A stretch of 64,000 nucleotides of DNA, taken from the NCBI GenBank assembly GCA_949296355.1, contig CASFPS010000008.1, positions 107,302-171,301 of the forward strand, written 5' to 3'. Positions within the stretch are counted from its first letter, which is position 1; each line of letters begins with the position of its first letter. The translations under genes and the position numbers were made by a program. Origin of the DNA: an uncultured bacterium. GTDB lineage: Bacteria > Cyanobacteriota > Vampirovibrionia > Gastranaerophilales > Gastranaerophilaceae. Positions 51,114 through 60,401 of this stretch are shown here, piece after piece. The notes beneath the pieces were generated by a model, which was not told the DNA's origin, searched no databases, and was given only the letters and a program-made list of their open reading frames with translations.

Positions 51114-51584
51114 TTACTCTATTGTAATTATTTCCTTGATTCTTGCGCTGCCGTTTCTGCTTACGGAAATCTTTGCATAAGCCCCTTGTGCAAGCTTCTT
51201 TTCAAGCTCTTTGCCGGCTCCTTCTTTTACAAAATATTTCTGAATAGATGGATAAGTAATCCGGCGCCCGTATTTTATACCTTTTAAAAACAGACCGTTT
51301 TCCGGTTTTACAACAGAAATTTCTTTTACACTGCCTATCCCTCGAGAATCTTTGTTTAGAGAAACATAAACCTTATGTTCTTTATAGTCAGATTGTTTTT
51401 CGCCCAGGGTACCTATATCATAATCCAAAACAACATAATCTCCTCTCAGAAAATCCCTCGGATCAACCGGCTTCACTTTCAAAAGAATTTCTTCTCCGCC
51501 TCTTATAAGAGATTCGTTGTAAAAGAGTGATGAAGCCGTAAGAACAGTCCAGAGAATTATAATTATATATAAAAATTTCTTCAT
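51114..51584 (-). CDS. GDYXXLXY-domain membrane protein
   Basis: Protein of 156 residues with an N-terminal membrane helix (LYIIIILWTVLTASSLFY) and the diagnostic segment DPRDFLRGDYVVLDYDIG near residue 40, which names the family. The rest is beta-rich (HKVYVSLNKDSRGIGSVKEI). Family members sit next to DUF2157/DUF4401 membrane proteins, as here; the function is unknown. Its start overlaps the DUF2157 gene stop by one base. Confidence 0.85.
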   Translation of the reverse strand: MKKFLYIIIILWTVLTASSLFYNESLIRGGEEILLKVKPVDPRDFLRGDYVVLDYDIGTLGEKQSDYKEHKVYVSLNKDSRGIGSVKEISVVKPENGLFLKGIKYGRRITYPSIQKYFVKEGAGKELEKKLAQGAYAKISVSRNGSARIKEIITIE

Positions 51585-52726
51585 TACTCTTCCTCCTTAA
51601 CTTTTAAAAGTTTCTTTCTTTTGCCTTTCTCCAGCAAAATTCCAAGCGCCAGAAGCCCGATTCCGCCGAGTAAAAAGAAAAGTGTTTTATCAAGAAAATT
51701 CCATCCGTATCTGCAATAAACACAAAGAAGATAAATTAAAAGAAAGAAATTATTCATGTTTATAAGCGATACATTTTCAAACTCATAACCCCACTTCAAG
51801 CCTTCTGCAATTATCCATATAATAAATACATGTGCAAAAAACATTATAACTGCCGGATTAACCATTTTTAAAACAAGAAGAGAGAGAATAAAAACCATAA
51901 GAGCGGTTATAAAAATTGTTTCGTGTTTTTTGAGACGGCTTTTATCAGCAAAATAATTCCACAAATTAATACCGGTAATTACTGCAGGGACTATAAGATA
52001 ATGCCAGTTAAGCATCTGATAACTCTCTTCTGCAGAAAAAATCAGAATAAGAAATGTAAAAAATGCCGGAACAAGCGCTGTCATCTTATAACTCAGGGCA
52101 AAAGATGAAAACTTTTTGTTTACAGCCGGAATATTTGCAAAAGTATACAGAATCCCGAACAAACAAAACGGCATGAATATTGTCCAAACTTCTCCGGAAT
52201 CATACTGCCATTCATAGTAATAATAAGGAAAAGTTATCAGAAAAAGAATTATACAAATCCAGTTTACCGGTTTACTGTTGAAAATAAACGCCGCCGGGAA
52301 AATGCTCAGAAGCCAGAGAGTTAAGACTGAGGAGGCGTTTGTACTCCAGTTATAAGTCTGCCCCATCTGGATATAAACAGTACCTATAAGGATGGTTGAG
52401 AGAAATACAAGCGCTCCACCGAGACGCGGAAAATTCTTCTTATTGTAACCGAGTTCCCATCCTAAATATAGAGAAAGAAGGGCAAAAAAGAAAAGTACAA
52501 AAACCTGCAAAAGCGGAGTTTTTTCTAAAAGCTCCAGAATCCAGTCATTTCCTGCAACAAATGATATTACACCTATTCCCAGTAAAATAACTCCGATTGT
52601 ATAAATAACAATTTGTGTTGCAGTCTTTCTCTTTTTTTCATTCTCTGTTTTTAAATCCTCGCTGAGAATTTTAGCAAGCTCTTCATTTATCAAGCCTTTT
52701 TGCAGCCATTTTTCAATCTGATTCAT
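51584..52726 (-). CDS. DUF2157-type multi-spanning membrane protein
   Basis: Protein of 380 residues. A soluble N-terminus (QIEKWLQKGLINEELAKILS, the DUF2157 opening) is followed by about ten membrane helices, for example TQIVIYTIGVILLGIGVISF and LQVFVLFFFALLSLYLG, and a basic end (EKGKRKKLLKVKEEE). It is paired with a GDYXXLXY gene, the usual partner of this family. A role in membrane sensing or stress has been suggested for such pairs but is not established. Confidence 0.85.
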   Translation of the reverse strand: MNQIEKWLQKGLINEELAKILSEDLKTENEKKRKTATQIVIYTIGVILLGIGVISFVAGNDWILELLEKTPLLQVFVLFFFALLSLYLGWELGYNKKNFPRLGGALVFLSTILIGTVYIQMGQTYNWSTNASSVLTLWLLSIFPAAFIFNSKPVNWICIILFLITFPYYYYEWQYDSGEVWTIFMPFCLFGILYTFANIPAVNKKFSSFALSYKMTALVPAFFTFLILIFSAEESYQMLNWHYLIVPAVITGINLWNYFADKSRLKKHETIFITALMVFILSLLVLKMVNPAVIMFFAHVFIIWIIAEGLKWGYEFENVSLINMNNFFLLIYLLCVYCRYGWNFLDKTLFFLLGGIGLLALGILLEKGKRKKLLKVKEEE

Positions 52727-52819
52727 ACAAAACTCCTCTGTAATTTTATTAGTCTAGCATTTTTTTTAACTCAGGTAAATATCTTTTTTATCATCAGCAT
52801 TTCATGCTAATATTTATTT

Positions 52820-54460
52820 ATGTTAAAGAAGTATTTAAAAATATTTGCGGGAGATTGTCTCGGGAGCTTGAACGCTTCGATTGTTGCACTTCCGCAGGCT
52901 CTGGCATTCGGGGTTGCTACAGGCTTTGGCGCCGGTGCAGGCGTATGGGGGGCTATAATCCTAACATTCATTTCAGGAATTTTGGGCTGTAAAATTCCTC
53001 TCGTATCAGGAATTACAGGACCTGTAACCATTGTCGTAGCATCGATTATGGCTGCACTCAATGCCAATGTATCTTCTGTTATTCTTGTAATGTTTATGGC
53101 GGGAATTCTGCAGGTAATACTTTCTCTAACATCACTTCCGGCTATTGTAAAATACGTTCCGTATCCGGTAATTTCAGGTTTTATGAACGGCGTAGGGATT
53201 ATCATAATTCTGATGCAGCTAAATCCGCTTATCGGTTTCCCTGTTATGTCAAATACAATAACAAGCATTAGTGCATTTTTTAAAAATCTTTCGTCAATAA
53301 ATACTGACGCTCTTTTTATAGGCGCTTTAACTCTTTTAATTGTATTTGCAATACCTAAAAAGTTTAATAAAATTATTCCGGGACAGGCAATTGCACTTCT
53401 TGTCTGTACATTTGTTTCAATAAAAACGGGACTGAATGTAGAAAGGATTTCTGAAATCTCAATTTCTTTTCCGGCGCTTACGCTCCCGAAAGCTAATTTG
53501 CATGATGTAATCACATATTTTCATTATGCAGTAACCCTTGCAATTGTTCTGTCGTCCGAGAGTTTGTTAACCGTTCTTGTTGCCGATTCGCTTTTAAAGA
53601 CCAAAACTTCATCTAAAAGTATGCTGCTGGGTCAGGGTGTAGGGAATATGGTATGCGCCCTCTCCGGCTCGGTTCCGGGTTCTGCTGCCACAATGAGAAC
53701 TGTTGCTGCTATAAATTCAGGTTCTTCAACAAGAATTACCGCAATGATTTGCCCTGTTATACTTTTATTTCTGTTATTCAAACTCTCCGGCTTTGTCGCC
53801 CAGATTCCGCTTGCAGTTCTTGCAGGCATTCTGATAAAAATCGGATACGATATTATTGATGTCAAATTACTGAAAGTTATCAAATTTGCGCCAAAAGACG
53901 ATTTGTACGTTCTGGCTGTCGTCTTCTTACTTACGGTATTCTATAACCTGATTGTGGCTGTCGGTGCCGGAATTACATGCGCGGCGCTTCTTTATGCAAA
54001 AAGAACGGCTGACAGTGCTAAACTTGTTCAAAAAACGGTTTATGATAAAGATATAGCAAAGCTTGAAAAGATTCTGGAAAAGGATTACAAGCATAAAATC
54101 CGCGTTGTGCATATTGACGGGCAATTTTTCTTCGGCTCAGCAACCCAGCTTGTATCTCAGTTTGAGGAAATTCTCGGAACAAAATTCCTTATACTTGATT
54201 ATTCGTCGCCAAATCTTCTTGATATTTCTGCAATTTTTGCGCTGGAAGATATTATTATTAGGCTTCAGGCTCAAAAGATTAAAATAGTTCTTGTGCTTGA
54301 ACATGACAGTGTTAAAGAACAGTTTGAAAACCACGGAATTATTGCTCAGCTGGGGGAAGAAAATCTTTTCAAAACAGAAATGGAAGCAATAGAGTTTGCA
54401 AAAAACTGCCTGAAAAATAAAGTAAAAAAACACCACCACTTTTTTAATCTCCGCAAATAG
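52820..54460 (+). CDS. SulP-family anion transporter with STAS domain
   Basis: Protein of 546 residues with the SulP core: LGSLNASIVALPQALAFGVA, FISGILGCKIPLVSGITGPV, several membrane helices, GNMVCALSGSVPGSAATMRT, and a C-terminal STAS domain (about 430-540; IRVVHIDGQFFFGSATQLVS, LILDYSSPNLLDISAIFALE). SulP proteins carry sulfate, bicarbonate or other anions. It begins 17-18 bases after a TATTTATT-type sequence and has no strong ribosome-binding site. The end is followed by a palindrome that may terminate transcription. Confidence 0.92.
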   Translation: MLKKYLKIFAGDCLGSLNASIVALPQALAFGVATGFGAGAGVWGAIILTFISGILGCKIPLVSGITGPVTIVVASIMAALNANVSSVILVMFMAGILQVILSLTSLPAIVKYVPYPVISGFMNGVGIIIILMQLNPLIGFPVMSNTITSISAFFKNLSSINTDALFIGALTLLIVFAIPKKFNKIIPGQAIALLVCTFVSIKTGLNVERISEISISFPALTLPKANLHDVITYFHYAVTLAIVLSSESLLTVLVADSLLKTKTSSKSMLLGQGVGNMVCALSGSVPGSAATMRTVAAINSGSSTRITAMICPVILLFLLFKLSGFVAQIPLAVLAGILIKIGYDIIDVKLLKVIKFAPKDDLYVLAVVFLLTVFYNLIVAVGAGITCAALLYAKRTADSAKLVQKTVYDKDIAKLEKILEKDYKHKIRVVHIDGQFFFGSATQLVSQFEEILGTKFLILDYSSPNLLDISAIFALEDIIIRLQAQKIKIVLVLEHDSVKEQFENHGIIAQLGEENLFKTEMEAIEFAKNCLKNKVKKHHHFFNLRK

Positions 54461-54468
54461 TTCATTAG

Positions 54469-54486
54469 TGTGGAGCAAGCTCCACA
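54469..54486. repeat. GTGGAGC palindrome
   Basis: TGTGGAGCAAGCTCCACA, identical to copies at 26835-26852 and 45124-45141, inverted at 49239-49256, and with one change at 60064-60081. It lies 8 bases after the SulP stop codon. Confidence 0.8.
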
Positions 54487-54583
54487 CTAATGCGACAAGA
54501 ATGTTTCGATAATCAAAGATTACCAAAACCTGCGGACTCAACAGAAATGAAACGAGTCAGACAGAAGCCGGACATTAAGCCTA

Positions 54584-55456
54584 TTATTCACTAAGCTGTT
54601 TTTTTAGATTGGTCTTAACTCCGCTCAAAGGTCCGTTATTAGGGGCAATTAGATTTTGATAATAGTGTTTTACATAAACAAACGGAAATTTAGGAAGCCA
54701 GGAGAATTTCATAATAACACCTGCTGCATCCGCTCCCTGAGAAAACATTAGCTCGTCAATCGTATCTTCATAAGCAGGCGAGATTGAAGAAAATACTTTT
54801 AATAAATAGTTTGTAGCCGTAACCCCGTAGTACCCTGTTGTCGCAACAGGTTTTGTAACAAGCTCTGTTATTGTAAAGTTTGAAGTATCACCCAAAGCCG
54901 CCAAATTTTGAGGAAGAGTCATTTCATCCGCCCTGATTCCTTCAATTTGATAAGTTTGACCGTTATAGACTATGACCATAACATTGGGTTTCGGCATATA
55001 AATATCATCAAACATATTATCTAAAATCGGCTGACCGTTCATATCAGTTACGCCGTATTTATAGTTCTTGCAGGTCAGAAACATACCGCCGAACAATAAA
55101 TCTATAGAAGAGTATTCCGGAGGCAGAATCTCAAAACCTTTTTCGTCAAAAAGTCCGCACCTGCTTCCGCGCGTCAGTTTGGCATATTTACCCAGAACCC
55201 GCTCTGCTCTTGTATATTTTGGTTCTACAAGTATTTGACCATTATCATTCATTATCCCGAATTTTGTTCCATCCTGAATAATCCAGCCGGTTTCTCCGAG
55301 ACGGATAAGTTTTTTATACTCGGCATCAACAATAATTTTTCCTGCTTCATCTTTCAAACCGAATTTGCCTTCTTCATTGAAAACAACAGATTTTGCAAAC
55401 GATGTATTTTGCAGAATTAATATTAATAATAAAATTAGTAAAGCTCGAATCTTCAT
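54584..55456 (-). CDS. secreted WG-repeat protein
   Basis: Protein of 290 residues with a signal peptide (IRALLILLLILILQNTSFA) and four or so WG repeats between residues 24 and 150: KFGLKDEAGKIIVDAEYKKL, KFGIMNDNGQILVEPKYTRA, RCGLFDEKGFEILPPEYSSI, KYGVTDMNGQPILDNMFDDI. WG repeats form beta-strands that bind partners; the function is unknown. The C-terminal 110 residues are helical and not repeat-like. Likely periplasmic. Confidence 0.85.
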   Translation of the reverse strand: MKIRALLILLLILILQNTSFAKSVVFNEEGKFGLKDEAGKIIVDAEYKKLIRLGETGWIIQDGTKFGIMNDNGQILVEPKYTRAERVLGKYAKLTRGSRCGLFDEKGFEILPPEYSSIDLLFGGMFLTCKNYKYGVTDMNGQPILDNMFDDIYMPKPNVMVIVYNGQTYQIEGIRADEMTLPQNLAALGDTSNFTITELVTKPVATTGYYGVTATNYLLKVFSSISPAYEDTIDELMFSQGADAAGVIMKFSWLPKFPFVYVKHYYQNLIAPNNGPLSGVKTNLKKQLSE

Positions 55457-55510
55457 ACTAAAAGATTAGCATAATAAAAATGTAAATACAATTTTATCAA
55501 AAATTTTTAC

Positions 55511-57493
55511 CTAAACCATCTCTCTTAATTTCTTTAGCTTGTCTCTAATTTCAGCCGCGCGTTCAAAATCAAGAATTTTTGCAGCTTTATGCATATCTTT
55601 CTCAAGTTTTGTAATAAGTTTCGGCAGATCTTTCTTTTCTATACCTAAATCAACCATTTCTTCCGCAACAATATCTTCAAGGTCTCTGTAGCTTGCAACA
55701 AGTGAGAGCAGGTTGTTTTCAATCGGCTTCTTAATTGTCTGCGGAATAATTCCGTATTTTTTGTTATGCGCAAGCTGAATTTCACGCCTTCTGTTGGTTT
55801 CATCAATTGCTCTCTGCATAGAATCAGTGATTTTATCCGCATACATAATAACTTCGCCGCAAGCATTACGCGCTGCACGTCCGATTGTCTGGATTAAGCT
55901 TGTATCAGACCTTAAAAACCCTTCTTTATCAGCATCCATAATTGCCACGAGCGAAACTTCCGGAATATCAAGCCCTTCCCTTAAGAGGTTAACACCTATA
56001 AGAACGTCAAACTCGCCCAGCCTTAAATCTCTCAAGATTTCTACACGCTCTATTGATTTAATTCCGCTATGCAAGTATCTTACACGAATTCCTTCCTGCA
56101 AAAAGAAGTCGCACAAATCTTCCGCCATACGTTTTGTTAAAGTTGTTATAAGAACACGCTCTTCTTTTTTAGCTCTCTTTTCAATCTCAGCCTTCAAATC
56201 AGGTATTTGCGACTCAATCGGTCTTACGCTGATTTTCGGATCAACAAGTCCTGTAGGACGGATAATTTGTTCAACCATCTGCTGGGAAGTTTTTCTTTCA
56301 AATTCACCGGGAGTTGCAGAAATATAAATCTTTTGTCCTACTTTTGCAAAAAATTCTTTACTTTTTAAAGGTCTGTTATCCTTTGCACATGGGAGTCTGA
56401 ATCCAAACTCCACAAGCGTATTTTTTCTTGAAGCGTCGCCATGGTACATTCCGTTTAGCTGCGGTATTGTAACATGGGATTCATCAATTACAGTCAGAAA
56501 ATCACCGCGGAAATAGTCTAAAAGTGTTGCAGGAGCAGAGCCTACCGGACGGCGTTCAATTATTCTCGAATAATTTTCAATTCCTGAACAATATCCCATT
56601 TCTTTTATCATCTCAATATCATATTTGACTCTCTGCTGAAGCCTCTGGGATTCAAGAATTTTATTCTGGCTTTCCAGTTCCGCAACCCTGTTTTTAAGTT
56701 CCGCCCTTATCATTGCAATTGTTTCATCCTCATTTTCATCATACGCAATATAATGAACTGCAGGATAAATCATTACACTCTCCGGCGCTTCAAGAATCTC
56801 ACCCGTCAGGTTATCAATCCTTACAATTTTTTCGATTTCATCCCCGAAAAAGTAAATCCTTGTAATAATTTTCTCATAAGCAGGCATGATTTCCAGAATA
56901 TCACCTCTTGCGCGGAAAGTTGAACGCTCAAGAACTAAATCATTTCTTGTATATTGAGTCATAACAAGATGCTTAATTAAATCTGCCCTGTCCAGAGTAT
57001 CTCCGACACTTATTTTTATTGTTCCTTTAAAATAACTCTCCGGAAGCCCCAAACCGTAAATGCAGCTTACAGATGCAACGATTATAACGTCATTTCTCTC
57101 ATACAAACTGCGTGTTGTGTTGTGTCTCAACCGGTCAATTTCTTCATTAATACTTGCAGATTTCTCTATATAAGTGTCAGTCCTCGGAATATAAGCTTCC
57201 GGCTGATAATAATCATAATAAGAAATAAAATATTCAACAGCATTATTGGGAAAAAGTTCTTTAAACTCATTATAAAGCTGCGCCGCGAGTGTTTTATTGT
57301 GAGCAATAATAAGTGTAGGCTTTTGGATTTGTTCAATAACATTTGCTATGGTAAAAGTTTTTCCTGAGCCTGTAATACCCAGAAGCGTCTGCGTATCATC
57401 TCCCGCTTTCAGCCCTTCCACAAGCTCCTTTATTGCCTTAGGCTGGTCGCCGGCAGGCTTATATTTCGACACAAGTTCAAATTTTCTTTCCAT
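55511..57493 (-). CDS. uvrB: excinuclease ABC subunit B
   Basis: Protein of 660 residues: the Walker A site in TLLGITGSGKTFTIANVI near 38, the beta-hairpin YYQPEAYIPRTDTYIEKSAS near 93, helicase motifs such as DESHVTIPQLNGMY and GVNLLREGLDIPEVSLVAIM, and a UvrB/C motif at the end (KDMHKAAKILDFERAAEIRD). It loads onto damage found by UvrA and recruits UvrC in nucleotide excision repair. The length is normal. Confidence 0.98.
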   Translation of the reverse strand: MERKFELVSKYKPAGDQPKAIKELVEGLKAGDDTQTLLGITGSGKTFTIANVIEQIQKPTLIIAHNKTLAAQLYNEFKELFPNNAVEYFISYYDYYQPEAYIPRTDTYIEKSASINEEIDRLRHNTTRSLYERNDVIIVASVSCIYGLGLPESYFKGTIKISVGDTLDRADLIKHLVMTQYTRNDLVLERSTFRARGDILEIMPAYEKIITRIYFFGDEIEKIVRIDNLTGEILEAPESVMIYPAVHYIAYDENEDETIAMIRAELKNRVAELESQNKILESQRLQQRVKYDIEMIKEMGYCSGIENYSRIIERRPVGSAPATLLDYFRGDFLTVIDESHVTIPQLNGMYHGDASRKNTLVEFGFRLPCAKDNRPLKSKEFFAKVGQKIYISATPGEFERKTSQQMVEQIIRPTGLVDPKISVRPIESQIPDLKAEIEKRAKKEERVLITTLTKRMAEDLCDFFLQEGIRVRYLHSGIKSIERVEILRDLRLGEFDVLIGVNLLREGLDIPEVSLVAIMDADKEGFLRSDTSLIQTIGRAARNACGEVIMYADKITDSMQRAIDETNRRREIQLAHNKKYGIIPQTIKKPIENNLLSLVASYRDLEDIVAEEMVDLGIEKKDLPKLITKLEKDMHKAAKILDFERAAEIRDKLKKLREMV

Positions 57494-57603
57494 GCTATAA
57501 TTATATACACAGGGAAATTTTTTGTAAAATTTTGTAAATCAAAGGACAAATTTAAATCTTTAGCCCTATTTAGATAAATAGCAGATTACTAAAAGGAGAA
57601 AAA

Positions 57604-58506
57604 ATGATAAAGCCGATAGGAGCGCATAATATCAGCAGCCGTGCTGATAAGCACACCATTGACAGAAAAACTGGCGAATACAAAGACCCCCTGATGAACT
57701 GGCCTTTAAGAGGAGCCGCTTTTACGAACGAAGTCGGAGAAGCTTTGCGTCCTATTATCGGAAATGCTGCAAATTTAACCTGGGTTCCTGCATTAATGTA
57801 CATCGGCGCTGATGTTTATGATAAATACAAAAATGATCAGACAGAATTCAGTCCGGATTCAAAAAGATGCCTTAAACAGGCGATTTTTCAAGGACTTGCA
57901 AGCGTATTTTTGCCGGTTATTGCTGTAAAAATCGGGCAGAATGTATTTTCCCAATTCGGAAAGTTTACAAAAGATAAAATCTCTTTGAATGCAAAAGAAA
58001 ATGTTTCAAAAGTTGCGGAACAATTTATTGCAAACGGTAAAATGAGAGCTTATGACGGCTTGGATGAAGAGTGTACAAAAGAATTTCTTCAGCAGGTTGC
58101 CGATAATATGGATTTCAACAACAAGAAAAAATCTTTAAAAAACAGTTTTAAAGTTTTTAGTCTTGATAAAAGAGAAAATATTGAAAAATATTCTGTTAAA
58201 ACAATCCAAAACTTGATACAAATGCGCAAAGATTTATTGAACCCGACTACGGAAATTAAAAGCGGTAAATGGTATTCTAAATATATAAATGCTCTAAAAA
58301 GCGGGCAAACTGAAAGTGTCGCGGTAAAAAGCGTCCTTACTAATTTTCAGAAAAGCCAGCTTATAAAAGGCAATTTCATAAAAACACTCGGCGGTTTTTG
58401 TGCGCTCGGGCTTGCCATCAAGCCAATCGATCATTTTGTTGAAAATGTTCTTATCGGAAAGTATGTCGGTCCTCAAATAGATAACTTTGATATAAGAAAG
58501 AAATAA
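57604..58506 (+). CDS. protein of unknown function, lineage-specific family
   Basis: Protein of 300 residues, basic and helical, without signal peptide. It has PLMNWPLRGAAFTNEVGEAL near 30, WVPALMYIGADVYDKYKND near 60, a hydrophobic segment LKQAIFQGLASVFLPVIAVK, and a hydrophobic stretch near the end (LGGFCALGLAIKPIDHFVEN). I recall similar proteins from gut Gastranaerophilales but no function. AAAAGGAG lies before the start. It could be membrane-attached or an exported protein. Confidence 0.68.
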   Translation: MIKPIGAHNISSRADKHTIDRKTGEYKDPLMNWPLRGAAFTNEVGEALRPIIGNAANLTWVPALMYIGADVYDKYKNDQTEFSPDSKRCLKQAIFQGLASVFLPVIAVKIGQNVFSQFGKFTKDKISLNAKENVSKVAEQFIANGKMRAYDGLDEECTKEFLQQVADNMDFNNKKKSLKNSFKVFSLDKRENIEKYSVKTIQNLIQMRKDLLNPTTEIKSGKWYSKYINALKSGQTESVAVKSVLTNFQKSQLIKGNFIKTLGGFCALGLAIKPIDHFVENVLIGKYVGPQIDNFDIRKK

Positions 58507-58830
58507 TCCAAACGAACTAGTACTTTAGTAGATTAAGAAAGCATGAATATAATGCTAAAATATATATGTAAGTCGGAGACAGCTTGTGCGATTGTCGGAT
58601 TTCGACGAAAAAATGATTAGGCATTATGTGTGTGTGTTCGACTTACTTCTTTAAAAAACTTTCCAAAATCTTTTCTTCATAATAATTAGCCTTGCTCCTT
58701 TTGTCTCTCTTCCGAAAGGAGCTTTTTGTAGGAATAAAATAGTGTAAATTTTTCTTTACAATACGCATCAAAACATGAGCATTTTTCCGGTATTTACTAT
58801 ACAATGTTAGAATGAATTAAGGACGGATTT
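58507..58830 (+). other. 324-base gap with possible small RNA and terminator
   Basis: TATAAT lies near 58547-58552. A closed structure follows: GTAAGTCG (58568-58575) pairs with CGACTTAC (58639-58646), enclosing GTCG-GATTT-CGAC. A terminator stem GCTCCTTT (58693-58700) with AAAGGAGC (58714-58721) and five T residues closes the region. No gene is visible. It could be a small RNA of about 165 bases or the 3' leader/trailer of the flanking genes. Confidence 0.4.
58693..58726 (+). terminator. terminator
   Basis: GCTCCTTT/AAAGGAGC stem with a 13-base loop and TTTTT, about 187 bases after the gene at 57604. Confidence 0.7.
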
Positions 58831-59667
58831 ATGGTGGATACTTTCGAACTTACTAACTACAACTTTTATTCAAGCCGGCTTGATATGGAACTCATAACAA
58901 GCATTGTAGATACCCTGAAAGAAATTTTGGAAGAAGATAAAAAACAGGAACAGCCTTTGTTTCTGAAAGTTGCTGACGACTTTATTTTGAATATAGCAAG
59001 AAAAGTTGTTCAGGAGAAAAAGAAAACTTTTCTGATTGGAATTACAGGTGAAAGTGCATCAGGAAAAACAGTTTTTGTAGATAATACCATTGAAGCCGTT
59101 GTTCGTGACAAAAAAGAAGGTATTTACACTGTTATCCGTCAGGATGATTATTACAAAGACACATCAAAAGAATTGATTGAAGCCGGAAGCTATGATGCTT
59201 TATTTAAAACCGGTTTTAGTTTTGATACCCCTGATGTTATTGATTTAAATTTAATGCGCGAGCATTTGCTCGGACTAAAAAAAGGCGAAACGGTTGTTTC
59301 TCCTAAGTATGATTTTGTAACTTGTGTTTCTGATCCGAACGGGGATGTCAAAAAGCCGGCAAAAGTTATCCTGACAGAAGGACTTTATGTCCTCAACAAA
59401 GAACTCCGCGACATTATGGACGTAAAAGTTTACGTATTTACTCCGATTGATGTAATAAAAGAGCGGTGGTACAAGCGTGCTGTATCACGCGGTAAGACCG
59501 GTGAAGCTGCCGATTTGCAGTTCAAAAACGTAAACGAAACCGCCCAGCAATACATCCGTCCGACTTATGAGATTTCCGACTGCATAATTAACGGCATGGT
59601 AGACAAGGATTATATTAAAGTTATTACAGATAAGATTAAAACCCGTCTTGCAGAAGTTTGCTGCTAG
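58831..59667 (+). CDS. uridine kinase / phosphoribulokinase-family P-loop kinase
   Basis: Protein of 278 residues. An N-terminal extension of about 65 residues precedes the P-loop in FLIGITGESASGKTVFVDNT, then RQDDYYKDTSKELIEAGSYD, FDTPDVIDLNLMREHLLGL, PKYDFVTCVSDPNG and LTEGLYVLNKELRDI, which follow the uridine-kinase pattern. It should phosphorylate a nucleoside or sugar-like substrate. It is followed by queD after 15 bases, but nothing links it to queuosine synthesis. Confidence 0.85.
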   Translation: MVDTFELTNYNFYSSRLDMELITSIVDTLKEILEEDKKQEQPLFLKVADDFILNIARKVVQEKKKTFLIGITGESASGKTVFVDNTIEAVVRDKKEGIYTVIRQDDYYKDTSKELIEAGSYDALFKTGFSFDTPDVIDLNLMREHLLGLKKGETVVSPKYDFVTCVSDPNGDVKKPAKVILTEGLYVLNKELRDIMDVKVYVFTPIDVIKERWYKRAVSRGKTGEAADLQFKNVNETAQQYIRPTYEISDCIINGMVDKDYIKVITDKIKTRLAEVCC

Positions 59668-59682
59668 GGGGAGGAAGATAAA

Positions 59683-60045
59683 ATGTTTGAATTAAAAGCA
59701 CAAATGTATTTTTCGGCAGCGCATCATCTTCTAAATTATGACGGCGAATGCGAAAACCAGCACGGACACAACTGGCTTGTCGAAGCTTATGTTAAAGGTG
59801 AAACTTTAGATAAAAGCAATATACTTGTAGATTATAAAGTTCTTAAAAAAGAAATGAAAGCGGTTTTAGACCTTTTAGACCACAAAGACCTTAATGAGCT
59901 TCCGTATTTTAACGGCGAAAGCCCTTCAAGTGAAATGATTTCTATGTTTATATACAATAAATTGAAGGAAAAAATCGTTCAGATTTCAAAAGTTTCTGTC
60001 TGGGAAACTGCTACCTCCTGCGCAAGCTATTTTGAAGAGGGGTAA
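59683..60045 (+). CDS. queD: 6-carboxy-5,6,7,8-tetrahydropterin synthase (QueD)
   Basis: Protein of 120 residues of the pyruvoyl-tetrahydropterin-synthase fold: zinc histidines in FSAAHHLLN and QHGHNW, the catalytic cysteine in GECENQ (residue about 26), and a C-terminal SVWETATSCASYFEEG. It makes the pterin precursor of queuosine, a modified tRNA base. It lies 15 bases after the kinase gene with GGGGGAGGA upstream, so they are cotranscribed. The other queuosine genes are not in the window. Confidence 0.93.
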   Translation: MFELKAQMYFSAAHHLLNYDGECENQHGHNWLVEAYVKGETLDKSNILVDYKVLKKEMKAVLDLLDHKDLNELPYFNGESPSSEMISMFIYNKLKEKIVQISKVSVWETATSCASYFEEG

Positions 60046-60063
60046 GGGGGTAAATTTAAATTT

Positions 60064-60326
60064 TGCGGAGCAAGCTCCACAAAATTTAAATTAAAGCTTT
60101 ATTTGTACTTTTCTTTCTCTTTTGTTGCGAAAAAAAGAGAAAGAAAAGATACCAAAAGAAAGAGAAATTACGCAATTGTTTTGGACGCTCTTACGAGCGT
60201 AAGATTGAATGACTGTTGCGGGCAAGCCCGCACATTTTCTCTCGCTATTGTAATGCTTACGCATTACACGCTCGCGGTGTAATACTTGTTGATAATTAAT
60301 GCCGGCTTGGTAAAGCCGGCATTAAT
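60064..60326. repeat. repeat cluster with covarying element copy C
   Basis: Contains TGCGGAGCAAGCTCCACA (60064-60081), the minus-strand copy C of the three-hairpin element (60105-60274), and a TTAATGCCGGCTT...AAGCCGGCATTAA hairpin (60296-60326). Copy C has hairpin 1 GCGGGC/GCCCGC, hairpin 2 ACGCTC/GAGCGT, and hairpin 3 CTTTTCTTTCTCTTTT with its perfect complement, so all stems are kept although hairpins 2 and 3 differ in sequence from copies A and B. No gene. Confidence 0.7.
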
Positions 60327-60401
60327 TAAAAATATAAAATTTCATCTCTTATGTTATAATAAATTCTGTAAAATTTATTACAGACATAGAGAGGGCTCTC
60401 A

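Noticed and set aside
58568..58646. tmRNA-like GGATTTCGACG segment
   Set aside because: No tRNA-like 3' end, tag sequence or CCA-type acceptor is present and the unit is too small.
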